33,023 bases of DNA, taken from NCBI GenBank assembly GCA_009693245.1, contig SHXO01000026.1:1-33023 (forward strand), in the 5' to 3' direction. Made by a program: the position numbers and the translations under genes. Below the pieces are notes generated by a model that did not search any database, was not told the origin of the DNA, and worked only from the letters and a program-made list of their open reading frames with translations. The stretch comes from Betaproteobacteria bacterium. Its GTDB lineage: Bacteria; Pseudomonadota; Gammaproteobacteria; Burkholderiales; SHXO01. This document shows, piece by piece, positions 8,723-16,940 of this stretch (positions are counted from its first letter, which is position 1; the number at the start of each line of letters is the position of its first letter).

Positions 8723-10615
8723 ATGCCGCTCGCCACCCTCGAATCCGTTTGCCTCGCTTATGGCCATGTGCCGCTTTTGGATCACGCCAGTCTCGTTCTC
8801 GAAAGCGGCGAGCGGGTTGGCCTGATCGGGCGCAATGGCACGGGCAAAAGCAGCCTCTTGAAAATCCTCGCCAATCAATCTCACCCCGACGATGGCGTGG
8901 TGTGGCACCGGCCCGGGCTGCGCTTGGCCTACGTGGCGCAAGAACCCATCTTGGATCCCACCCACACCGTATTCGAATCCGCGCTGCAAGGGCTGGGGCC
9001 GGTGAAACAACTACTGATCGACTACGACCACGTCATCCACGCGGTGGAGAAGGATCATAGCGATGAGTCGATGGCCCGGCTCACCCACCTATCGAGCGAA
9101 CTGGATGCGCAGCATGCGTGGAGCTTCAAGTCGCGGGTGGAAATCGTGCTCTCGCGTCTGCAACTGAATGCGGAAGCGCTGGTGAGCACACTATCGGGAG
9201 GACAGAAGAAACGCCTGGCCCTGGCGCAAGCCATGGTGAGCGAACCCGAAGTCCTGTTATTGGATGAGCCCACCAACCATCTGGATATCTCATCCATCGA
9301 GTGGCTGGAATCGCTGCTCACGGAATTCACCGGCGCGCTGGTGCTCATTACCCATGACCGCCGCTTTCTCGACCTGGTGGTGACCCGCATCGCCGAACTG
9401 GACCGCGGCCGCCTCAACACTTATCCGGGCAATTTCTCGCAGTACCAAACCCTCAAGGCGCAGCAACTCGCCGATGAAACGGTGCGCAACGAGAAGTTCG
9501 ATAAGTTGCTCGCGCAAGAAGAAGTGTGGATCCGGCGCGGCATCGAGGCACGCCGCACCCGCGATGTGGGGCGCATCCGGCGGCTAGAAGCCTTGCGGCT
9601 CGCGCGCGCGGCTCGCCGCGAACGCACGGGAACCGCGAAGATCGGCGTGGATGCGGGCGAGCGCTCCGGAAAACTCGTGGCGGAGCTGGACGGCGTGAGC
9701 AAATCCTTCGGTGACAAGGTGGTGGTGAAAAGCTTTTCTTGCCGCATCCAGCGCGGTGACCGCGTGGGATTCGTCGGGCCGAACGGCGCGGGTAAAACCA
9801 CCTTGCTTAAACTGATCTTGGGGGAATTGCAGCCGGACGCGGGAAAAGTACGCTTGGGCTCGAAGCTCGCCATCGCTTACTACGATCAGTTCCGCAACCA
9901 ACTTGACGAGGAAGCCACGGTACTGGACACCGTGGCGCAAGGTTCGGACTTCGTGGAAGTGGAAGGCCAGCGCAAGCACGTCATGAGCTACCTCGGCGAG
10001 TTTTTGTTTCCGCCACAACGCGTGCGCTCGCCGGTAAAGTCCTTGAGCGGGGGCGAGCGCAACCGGCTCTTGCTCGCGCGATTATTCACCAAGCCCGTGA
10101 ACCTGCTGGTGTTGGACGAACCCACCAACGATCTGGACATCGAGACGTTGGAGCTATTGGAATCCCTACTTCAGGAATACGAAGGCACCGTGTTTCTCGT
10201 GAGCCACGACCGAGCGTTTCTCGATAACGTGGTGACGCAGGTCATCGCCTGGGATGGCCCAGGCAACTGGGTGGAGAATCCGGGCGGTTACGACGAGTGG
10301 ATGCGGGTGGTGAGCGCCCGAGAAGAGCGCGCCAAGGTACCGCCACCGGCCGCCCCGAAACCCGTTGCCGCGCAACGCACCGCGCGCCCCGAGAAGTTGA
10401 GTTTCAAGGAAACCCAGGAACTGAAGTCGCTACCCGCGACGATCGAATCCCTGGAAAAAGAGCAAACGGAACTCAGCCGCGTTATGTCGGACGCGGGCTT
10501 CTACAAATCCGATCCTGCGGATGTGAAACGAGCGAGCGAGCGCGTCGCGCAAATCGAGCAACTACTCTCCGAAGCCCTGGAACGCTGGACCGAATTGGAA
10601 GCCAAGGCCCGCTGA
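8723..10615 (+). CDS. uup: ABC-F family ATPase Uup
   Basis: 630 residues with two ABC domains in tandem. The first has Walker A GRNGTGKSS, signature LSGGQKKRLALAQAM and Walker B LLLDEPTNHLD. The second has GPNGAGKTT, LSGGERNRLLLARLF and LVLDEPTNDLD. The inter-domain linker is rich in Arg and charged residues (RRGIEARRTRDVGRIRRLE), as in ABC-F proteins. The C-terminal ~75 residues form the coiled-coil tail characteristic of Uup (PATIESLEKEQTELSRVM). ABC-F proteins bind ribosomes or branched nucleic acids rather than transport; E. coli Uup affects precise transposon excision and branch migration. The ATG at 8723 lies just past the repeat element, with no strong Shine-Dalgarno. Length and motifs are complete. 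Confidence 0.95.
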   Translation: MPLATLESVCLAYGHVPLLDHASLVLESGERVGLIGRNGTGKSSLLKILANQSHPDDGVVWHRPGLRLAYVAQEPILDPTHTVFESALQGLGPVKQLLIDYDHVIHAVEKDHSDESMARLTHLSSELDAQHAWSFKSRVEIVLSRLQLNAEALVSTLSGGQKKRLALAQAMVSEPEVLLLDEPTNHLDISSIEWLESLLTEFTGALVLITHDRRFLDLVVTRIAELDRGRLNTYPGNFSQYQTLKAQQLADETVRNEKFDKLLAQEEVWIRRGIEARRTRDVGRIRRLEALRLARAARRERTGTAKIGVDAGERSGKLVAELDGVSKSFGDKVVVKSFSCRIQRGDRVGFVGPNGAGKTTLLKLILGELQPDAGKVRLGSKLAIAYYDQFRNQLDEEATVLDTVAQGSDFVEVEGQRKHVMSYLGEFLFPPQRVRSPVKSLSGGERNRLLLARLFTKPVNLLVLDEPTNDLDIETLELLESLLQEYEGTVFLVSHDRAFLDNVVTQVIAWDGPGNWVENPGGYDEWMRVVSAREERAKVPPPAAPKPVAAQRTARPEKLSFKETQELKSLPATIESLEKEQTELSRVMSDAGFYKSDPADVKRASERVAQIEQLLSEALERWTELEAKAR

Positions 10616-10625
10616 GAAATTCGGG

Positions 10626-11246
10626 CTAGGTCAGCGGCAGCATTACCACCGCTTGGTAGGCGGGCCGTTGCTTGAGCAAACCGATCCAGCGCCGGATATT
10701 AGGAAATTCCTGGCGATCGATATCCAGGGAGAACCAGCGCCAGATAGCGCAACCCATGGGGATGTCGCCCATGGTCAAACGCTCGCCCGCCACGAAGGCG
10801 CGCTGCTTCAAATGATTGTCGAAGTAGCCAAGGATTTCGTTCGTGTTCATACGCGCGTCTTCCATGACCTTGGGGTCGCGCTGGTCCACCGGCGTGCGAA
10901 CCAAATTCCAGAATAGCGGGCGGAAGGCGGGCCAGAAGGTGGTGTTCTGCCAGTCCATCCACATGTCCGCCTCGGCTCGCACCATGGGATCTTCGGGCCA
11001 GAGTTTTCCTTCTCCATGCTTGGCCGCCAAGTACCGAACGATGGCGTTGGATTCCCACATCACGAAGGCGCCGTCTTCCAGCGTAGGCACCAATCCGTTG
11101 GGATTGAGCGCGCGGTATTGCGGCGTGTTCACCACCCCGAAGGCCGCGCCCGCATCCAGGCGTTGGTACTGCAATCCCAATTCCTCGCAGCACCACAGCG
11201 GTTTTTGCACGTTGACGGAGTTGTTACGTCCCCAAATTTTCAGCAT
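10626..11246 (-). CDS. Glutathione S-transferase family protein
   Basis: 206 residues. The N-terminal thioredoxin-like domain has IWGRNNSVNVQKPLWC at its active-site turn, NPNGLVPTLEDG with the cis-proline, and WESNAIVRYLA, the Glu-Ser pair that binds the gamma-glutamyl moiety of glutathione. The C-terminal all-helical domain contains TMGDIPMGCAIWRW, the usual N-capping/hydrophobic staple region. It is a cytosolic, probably dimeric detoxification enzyme; the substrate is unknown. Its start is 9 bases downstream of the nudC stop, so the two are likely cotranscribed. Its stop lies 10 bases beyond the stop of the convergent uup gene. Confidence 0.92.
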   Translation of the reverse strand: MLKIWGRNNSVNVQKPLWCCEELGLQYQRLDAGAAFGVVNTPQYRALNPNGLVPTLEDGAFVMWESNAIVRYLAAKHGEGKLWPEDPMVRAEADMWMDWQNTTFWPAFRPLFWNLVRTPVDQRDPKVMEDARMNTNEILGYFDNHLKQRAFVAGERLTMGDIPMGCAIWRWFSLDIDRQEFPNIRRWIGLLKQRPAYQAVVMLPLT

Positions 11247-11255
11247 GACAAGCTC

Positions 11256-12086
11256 CTATTCCCCCGCGCGCATGCGATCGAGCGTGGCGTCGATCAATTT
11301 GCGCGAAATACTGATGGGATTGGGTAGGGTGGGCAGCCGGTCCAGGGTGAACCAGCCGGCGGCTTCGATCTCCGAGGGATCGGGTTGAATCTCGCCGCCG
11401 GCGTAATCGCAATTGAAAGCGATCATCAGGGAATGCGGGAAGGGCCAGGACTGGCTGGCGAAATAGCGCAGGTTGGTCACCGCTATTCCCACCTCCTCCT
11501 TCACTTCGCGGTGAAGACAATGCTCCAAACTCTCGCCCGGCTCCACGAAACCCGCCAACGCGCTGTACATACCAGGCGCGAAATGCGGTGAGCGCGCCAG
11601 CAGGAGTTCGTTATCGCGCCGGATGAGCGCCATCACCGCCGGAGCCATGCGCGGGTAATGCAGTTGGTCGCAACGCGGGCACTGGCGCGCCCGCTCCCCC
11701 GGCTTGATCACGGTCTGCGTACCGCAACGCCCGCAAAATTGGTGGCTGCGATCCCAATCCACGATCTGCACCGCGCGCCCGGCGATGGCGAAATGGCGAT
11801 CGTCGAGCAGACCGAACAAACTGCGAAGCCCCGCCCAGATCATGCCGCCGGGGGCAGCCACCTGCGCTTCGCACTCCGCGGAGTAGCAGTGCACCTCGCC
11901 CAGGCGTCCAAGGTATTGCCGGCGCAAGGGTTTAAGACCTATCTCTTCCAGCTCGCGCAGGCGGGGAACTTCAGCGCGGACATGATCCTTGCGGACGAGC
12001 AATTGATTGCCCTGAAATGTGAACCACAAGGCCGATTCGGCAATTTCGCCGTCGGGCGCGACCAGTGGAAGAAAAATTTCGGACAC
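11256..12086 (-). CDS. nudC: NAD(+) diphosphatase NudC
   Basis: 276 residues. A four-cysteine zinc ribbon is formed by C118, C121, C136 and C139 (CGRCGTQ...CPRC). The Nudix box is at 179-201, GFVEPGESLEHCLHREVKEE, with all metal-binding glutamates. The NudC-specific SQSWPFPHS follows it (canonical SQPWPFPxS). The enzyme hydrolyses NADH/NAD to NMN and AMP and removes NAD caps from RNA. Length is close to the E. coli enzyme. It is first in a two-gene unit with the glutathione S-transferase. The 185 bases upstream (12087-12271) hold two small dyads, GGATGG/CCATCC at 12144-12157 and TCCGCA/TGCGGA at 12170-12184. They lie between nudC and the divergent restriction-modification locus and could regulate either. 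Confidence 0.94.
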   Translation of the reverse strand: MSEIFLPLVAPDGEIAESALWFTFQGNQLLVRKDHVRAEVPRLRELEEIGLKPLRRQYLGRLGEVHCYSAECEAQVAAPGGMIWAGLRSLFGLLDDRHFAIAGRAVQIVDWDRSHQFCGRCGTQTVIKPGERARQCPRCDQLHYPRMAPAVMALIRRDNELLLARSPHFAPGMYSALAGFVEPGESLEHCLHREVKEEVGIAVTNLRYFASQSWPFPHSLMIAFNCDYAGGEIQPDPSEIEAAGWFTLDRLPTLPNPISISRKLIDATLDRMRAGE

Positions 12087-12271
12087 GGCTAGGCTCAGTC
12101 GGCAGGTAGGTGCCGAATACTAATCCATCTCGGCGCACAGGTTGGATGGGTCCATCCGCACCCAGCTATTCCGCAATGTGCGGATTCCCCCTATCTGCGC
12201 TTCGAGGGACAATGCGAACGACGCATGTTTGTTCGATGGAGCAATGGAAAACTGTTTGGTAGCATGAAGAC

Positions 12272-13749
12272 ATGAAAATCGCAGCTGCGGCAAACCCCAG
12301 GGAAAGGCAAGAAGAACTCGGACAGTTCCTCACCGCTGCTCCAGTGGCGGATTTCATGTCGTCAATGTTTGGCCAACTTCCGCGAACGGTACGATTGCTT
12401 GATGCGGGCGCGGGCGCACTCGCCGCGGCTTTCGTCTCCCGGTGTCGTGAAGAACGCAGCGCAGTCGCTACCATCGAAGCCACCCTCTATTAAGTCGACG
12501 GCGCAATCCTAGACGCGCTGGGGGTGACGATACGCGAGTGTGAGAATCTCTGCTCGAAGGCGGGCATTCGCTTCACCTTCACTATCCATCCGGAAGGCTT
12601 CATCCAAGAAATGTCGGCCCGCCTCGCGGGAGGTTTGTTCGGTTCGCCGCCGCCTGCGTTCGATGTGGCCATCGCGAATCCGCCTTATCGCAAAATCAAC
12701 GCTGACTCGGCGGAGCGGCGCGCACTGCGTTTAGCCGGAGTCGAGACCAGCAATCTCTATACAGGCTTCATTGCGCTCATCCAGCGGCTATTGGTTCCCG
12801 GTGGCCAACTGGTCGGAATTACGCCGCGGAGCTTTTGTAATGGCCCTTACTTCCGCCCGTTTCGCGAAGACCTCCTGAGCCAGTTTGAGCTTCGCCGCCT
12901 GCATGTTTTCGAATCACGCCAGGCGGCCTTCCGCGACGACAGCGTGTTGCAGGAGAACATCATTTTCCATGTAGTGAAGGGCCGTAACCAACCACGCGAC
13001 GTTCTCATCTCCACCAGCAGCGGGGTGCAGGGCGAAAGCATCTCGGAGGCGGCCTTTCCATTCACCGAGATCGTTCGTCCGAACGACGCCGAGAAGTTCA
13101 TGCACATCCCTCCACGACAAGCCACGCCAGGGCTAAAGAAGCGTTGGACGGCCTCGGTTGCAGTCAGGCCTCGCTGGGGCTCACCGTTTCAACAGGTCGC
13201 GTTGTGGATTTCCGGCTCAAGGACGCGATTCGCAAGGAACCTGAAAGCGGAACCGTGCCGCTGGTCTATCCGTGCCACTTTAACGGAGGAACCGTCCATT
13301 GGCCAAAGCCCAAAGGCCGCAAGCCTAACGCCATTCTCGACAATGACGAGACGCGCGCATGGCTCGTGCCTTCCGGGGTGTATCTGCTTACGAAACGCTT
13401 CACGTCCAAAGAAGAGGGCCGGCGTCTTGTGGCGTGTTTGTTCGATCCCGACTTGGTGAAAGCGGACCGGATCGGATTCGAGAACCATCTGAACTATTTC
13501 CATGCGAACGGTCACGGATTGGAGCGTTCTCTGGCCGTTGGCCTATATGCCTTCCTAAACTCCACCGTGGACGACCAGTATTTTCGGCGCTTTAGCGGTC
13601 ACGCACAGGTGAACGCCACCGATCTGCGCATCCTTGCCTATCCCGGCCGAGACACGCTACAATCAGCGGGCCTTGAATTGAGGGCGCTTGACCTGTCGCA
13701 GGACGAGATCGACAAGCTCGTCCGCAAGCATCTTGATGCCTGCCGATAA
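12272..13749 (+). pseudogene. Broken BsuBI/PstI-type adenine-N6 DNA methyltransferase
   Basis: Three frame segments together make about 492 codons, close to the ~500 of M.BsuBI/M.PstI-type enzymes. Segment one (12272-12490) has AdoMet motif I as LLDAGAGALAAAF, which looks two residues shorter than the usual DAGAGxGxLT form. A TAA at 12491 then interrupts ATLY*VDGAILDAL; the frame continues unchanged, so GAA to TAA is the simplest lesion. Catalytic motif IV, VAIANPPYRK, is at 12665-12694. A second lesion near 13105-13125 shifts the frame: KFMHIP in the first frame is followed by HARAKEALDGL and GLTVSTGRVVDFR in another, consistent with loss of one base. The last segment contains FENHLNYFHANG and runs to 13749. 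The reading frame ends 14 bases inside the endonuclease gene. Confidence 0.88.
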
Positions 13750-14731
13750 TCCCGGCCGCAAAGCAACCGCCCGAAAGCGGAGGCTACCCGAAGCCATGGA
13801 GGTGTTAAGCGCCTTGCAGTTCGGCCCGAAGCAGCAAAACGAAACCGCCGCTTACTCGTTGCTGGCTTTGCTCGACCTTCAGCCAGATGCCTCGTGGGCC
13901 GGTGCACAGGCTCCCCTGCGCGGCATTACCCCAATCATCGACTTCATCGCCATGGCCTACGCCAATCGCTACGCGCCCAACACGCGCGAGACCATTCGCG
14001 ACGATGCCGTGAAGTTCTTCGTGGAAGACGGACTTCTGCCGCGCAATCCCGATGACCCCAAGCGTCCGGCCAACAGCGGGAAGATGGTCTATCAGATTGA
14101 ACCAGCCGCTCTCGCACTCTTGCGAAAGTTCGGGACTCCGGGATGGGCCTCTGGGTTGCGGCGTTATCTCGCCAGTCGCGAAACGCTCAAGCACGAGATT
14201 GCCCGCAAGCGCGACCTCGCGCGCGTGCCCGTCACCTTGCCCGACCGATCCCAAGTCGCGCTCTCTCCGGGTGGCCAGAATCCGCTCATCAAGGCCATCA
14301 TCGAAGACTTCTGCCCCGCCTTCGCTCCCGGTGGCGTTGTGCTCTACATCGGCGACACCGAGAACAAGTTCGTTCATTTAGAGACCGCAGGCTTGGCCGC
14401 GCTCGGCGTCACGTTGGATTCCGCCGCCAAAATTCCCGATGTCATTGTCCACCACACTGCCAGGAATTGGCTTCTGCTCATCGAAGCTGTCACCAGCGCT
14501 GGGCCAGTGGACGGCAAGCGCCGCAAGGAACTTAAAGGCCTCTTCGCAGGTTGTAAAGCCGGCCTCGTGTTCGTTAGCGCGTTCGAGAGCCGTCGCACCC
14601 TGCAAACCTTCGTTTCGCACATCGCGTGGGAATCCGAGGTATGGATCGCCGAAGACCCGGACCACATGATCCACTTCAACGGAGAACGTTTCCTTGGGCC
14701 GTATCCGGACGTGATGCCGACAAAGCCATGA
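13736..14731 (+). CDS. BsuBI/PstI-family type II restriction endonuclease
   Basis: 331 residues, full length for the family (R.PstI and R.BsuBI are about 320). The N-terminal half is a helical/winged domain (TRETIRDDAVKFFVEDGLL). The C-terminal half carries the family's nuclease core: LYIGDTENKFVHLE (D207), KIPDVIVHH (P234-D235), LLIEAVTSAGPVDGKRRKEL (E250) and later VFVSAF. Characterised members cut CTGCA/G; that specificity is inferred from family only. The ATG at 13736 overlaps the methyltransferase stop by 14 bases, the usual compact M-R arrangement. No frame lesion is visible in this gene although its partner is broken twice. An active enzyme would need protection by another methyltransferase. 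Confidence 0.88.
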   Translation: MPADNPGRKATARKRRLPEAMEVLSALQFGPKQQNETAAYSLLALLDLQPDASWAGAQAPLRGITPIIDFIAMAYANRYAPNTRETIRDDAVKFFVEDGLLPRNPDDPKRPANSGKMVYQIEPAALALLRKFGTPGWASGLRRYLASRETLKHEIARKRDLARVPVTLPDRSQVALSPGGQNPLIKAIIEDFCPAFAPGGVVLYIGDTENKFVHLETAGLAALGVTLDSAAKIPDVIVHHTARNWLLLIEAVTSAGPVDGKRRKELKGLFAGCKAGLVFVSAFESRRTLQTFVSHIAWESEVWIAEDPDHMIHFNGERFLGPYPDVMPTKP

Positions 14732-14817
14732 TTGCACACAGATAGGGCTCACATCCACCTGTTCATTCATCAAGCCAGCGGCTCTTTATACTGGCTCAAC
14801 CAAAAGATAATCATCGC

Positions 14818-16230
14818 ATGGCAAATGAAGTAAATCCGCGCCCCGTGCGAGCCGTCCTGGCCGCGGTGCAACTGCCGCGGGTCAGCGACCTCGATTTCGA
14901 GGCGTCGTTGAACGAGTTGCGCGAGCTTGCGAAGACTCTGGGTTTCGAGATCGCGGGCACGTTCATACAGAAGCGCTCCAGCTTTGACACCACGGCCTAT
15001 CTGGGCATTGGCAAGCGGCAAGAGATGCGGCGCTTCGTGGAAGACAAGGCCGAGGACGAGAAAGGCGCGCCATCGAACGCCGGCGGCGAGCGCAAAGCGG
15101 CGAAGAGCGGCGCCGCCAGGGCGAAGGAGGCCGCGCAGTCCGAGGTCGATCCGGAAACACGCCGCGCCGACATCGTGTTAGTCGATCATGAGATCTCCCC
15201 ATCGCAGGCGCGCAACCTCGAAATCGAAGTCGGTTGCGAAGTGATGGACCGAACCATGGTCATACTGGAGATTTTTCACCGGCATGCGCGCTCGCGCGCG
15301 GCACGGGCGCAAGTGGAAATCGCCCGGCTGGGTTACATGGCGCCGCGCCTGCGCGAAGCGGCAAAACTGGCCGGGCCGCAGGGGCGCCAGCGCAGCGGCA
15401 CGGGCGGCCGGGGCGCGGGCGAATCGCATGGCGAATTGGACCGGCAAAAAATCCGCAATCGCATCGCCGAACTGCAAGAGGAAATAAAGGCCATGGATGC
15501 GGAGCGCAAGACGCAGCGCGCGCGGCGCCAGGAGCAGCAGGGAATCATGCGTGTCGCGCTGGTGGGCTACACGAATGCGGGAAAATCCAAATTGATGCGC
15601 GCGCTCACCGGCAGCGAAGTGCTGGTAGCCAACAAGCTCTTCGCCACGCTCGATACCACGGTGCGCGCGCTGCATCCCGAAGGCGTGCCACGAGTGTTGG
15701 TCAGCGACACGGTCGGGTTCATCAAGAATCTACCGCACGATCTTGTTGCTTCATTCAAGTCCACGCTGGAAGAGGCAGCCGAGGCTTCTTTGCTTATCCA
15801 TGTCGCCGACGCGAGCGATCCAGGTTACGAACGCCAGATAGCGGTCACCGACGCAGTGCTCAATGAGATAGACGCCCAGGCCGTACCGCGCCTGCACGTG
15901 TTCAACAAAATCGACTGCGCCGGCGATACGGGTGCGCAAGAGGCGCATGCGGTGGCGTTGCGCGCGCAGTATCCCGGCTGCTTGGTAATGAGCGCGCTTA
16001 ACGCGGACGATGTCGCCAGACTGCATGAGACGATCATGGCGTTTTTCCGCAAGGACTTGGCCGAGGCCAGCATATTTCTGCCTTGGCCGGCGCAGAAAAT
16101 TCGAGGGGAGATTTTCTCGAACTGCGAAGTGCTGGAGGAGAGGGCCGAAGCGGAAGGGACGTTTTTTCGCGTGCGCGGCGAGGCTGGCACGGTAAACGGA
16201 CTGAGCAAGATGTTCGGCCAAACGAAGTAA
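14818..16230 (+). CDS. hflX: HflX-like ribosome-associated GTPase
   Basis: 470 residues. The N-terminal HflX domain contains FIQKRSSFDTTAYLGIGK and the conserved DIVLVDHEISPSQARNLE and DRTMVILEIFHRHARSRAARAQVE. A glycine-rich linker (GRQRSGTGGRGAGE) and a coiled coil (210-240) lead to the G domain: G1 GYTNAGKSK (250-258), G3 DTVGF (297-301), G4 NKID (363-366). HflX splits stalled 70S ribosomes. Two oddities stand out. A Lys/Ala/Glu-rich insert of about 40 residues (75-117) lies in the N-terminal domain, and G1 ends KSK rather than KST. The gene stands alone, not in an hfq-hflX-hflKC cluster, so it may be a paralogue or a transferred form. The Shine-Dalgarno is weak (AAAGA). Confidence 0.88.
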   Translation: MANEVNPRPVRAVLAAVQLPRVSDLDFEASLNELRELAKTLGFEIAGTFIQKRSSFDTTAYLGIGKRQEMRRFVEDKAEDEKGAPSNAGGERKAAKSGAARAKEAAQSEVDPETRRADIVLVDHEISPSQARNLEIEVGCEVMDRTMVILEIFHRHARSRAARAQVEIARLGYMAPRLREAAKLAGPQGRQRSGTGGRGAGESHGELDRQKIRNRIAELQEEIKAMDAERKTQRARRQEQQGIMRVALVGYTNAGKSKLMRALTGSEVLVANKLFATLDTTVRALHPEGVPRVLVSDTVGFIKNLPHDLVASFKSTLEEAAEASLLIHVADASDPGYERQIAVTDAVLNEIDAQAVPRLHVFNKIDCAGDTGAQEAHAVALRAQYPGCLVMSALNADDVARLHETIMAFFRKDLAEASIFLPWPAQKIRGEIFSNCEVLEERAEAEGTFFRVRGEAGTVNGLSKMFGQTK

Positions 16231-16303
16231 ATGCAGCTTTACGGGATGGCTGGGTAGTTTGGCTCGGTTCCACCGACCTATTAAACTCCAAGAGGAGGAT
16301 GTT

Positions 16304-16846
16304 CTGAAAATCGCCATGGTCGCCTTAGCAGTACTCGTCTTATCGGCGTGCGAAAGCTACGCGCCGCAGCGCTACGCCCCCGTCCCTGACAATACCCCCG
16401 TGTTGCGTAGTATTGGTTTGGGAAACATTAAAGTCGAGTCATTTATTATGTCAGCAGCGTTCGCTGCAACTTGCAGAGGTGGAATAACTGTCGATCCTCC
16501 CGTGAACATGACGTTCCAGGGTTATTTGCAGACTGCTCTCGCAGACGAATTAAAGGTCGCTGGCCTTTATAACGCGATCAGTCCAAGGGTTGTGCTTTCT
16601 GGCGATCTCGACATATTGGAGTCCTCGTCGATCAAGAATTTAACGAGGGGGGAGTGGAGTATTGGACTACGTATTAGCTCATCGAATGGAAGGAGCACCC
16701 ATGTATTCGAGCGGTACGAATTCGAGAGTGGGTTCGGGGGGATTACCGCATGCAGGCGATCTGCGGAAGCTTTTCTACCCGCCGTGCAAAGTCTTATTTC
16801 AAAGTTGGTGAGGAGTCGTGAGTTTCGGGCTCTGATAGAGACCTAA
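16304..16846 (+). CDS. Small outer-membrane-type lipoprotein of unknown function (putative CTG start)
   Basis: About 180 residues with a lipoprotein signal: KIAMVALAVLVLSAC, where LSAC is a lipobox and the Cys would be lipidated. The next residue is Glu rather than Asp, so outer-membrane sorting is expected. The mature part is mixed alpha/beta with no family I recognise; ALADELKVAGLY and the VVLSGDLDILESSS strand resemble periplasmic auxiliary lipoproteins in general character only. The start is inferred: a strong AGAGGAGG (16291-16298) is five bases before CTG 16304, while the nearest in-frame ATG (16316) is 17 bases away. The gene is visibly AT-richer than its neighbours, a possible sign of transfer. 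It converges on lpdA. Confidence 0.6.
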   Translation: MKIAMVALAVLVLSACESYAPQRYAPVPDNTPVLRSIGLGNIKVESFIMSAAFAATCRGGITVDPPVNMTFQGYLQTALADELKVAGLYNAISPRVVLSGDLDILESSSIKNLTRGEWSIGLRISSSNGRSTHVFERYEFESGFGGITACRRSAEAFLPAVQSLISKLVRSREFRALIET

Positions 16847-16940
16847 CACCAGAAGGAGTGATCGTACAGACAACAACCGGGCTGGGCTTTCCGACGTGCC
16901 GCATGCCAAGCGTGATATGCCTGGCCAGCGGTGAGCGGCC

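Noticed and set aside
12144-12184. Controller-protein operator for the restriction-modification locus
   Set aside because: Two short dyads exist, but no controller gene is present, and BsuBI/PstI-type systems do not regularly have one; noted under nudC only.
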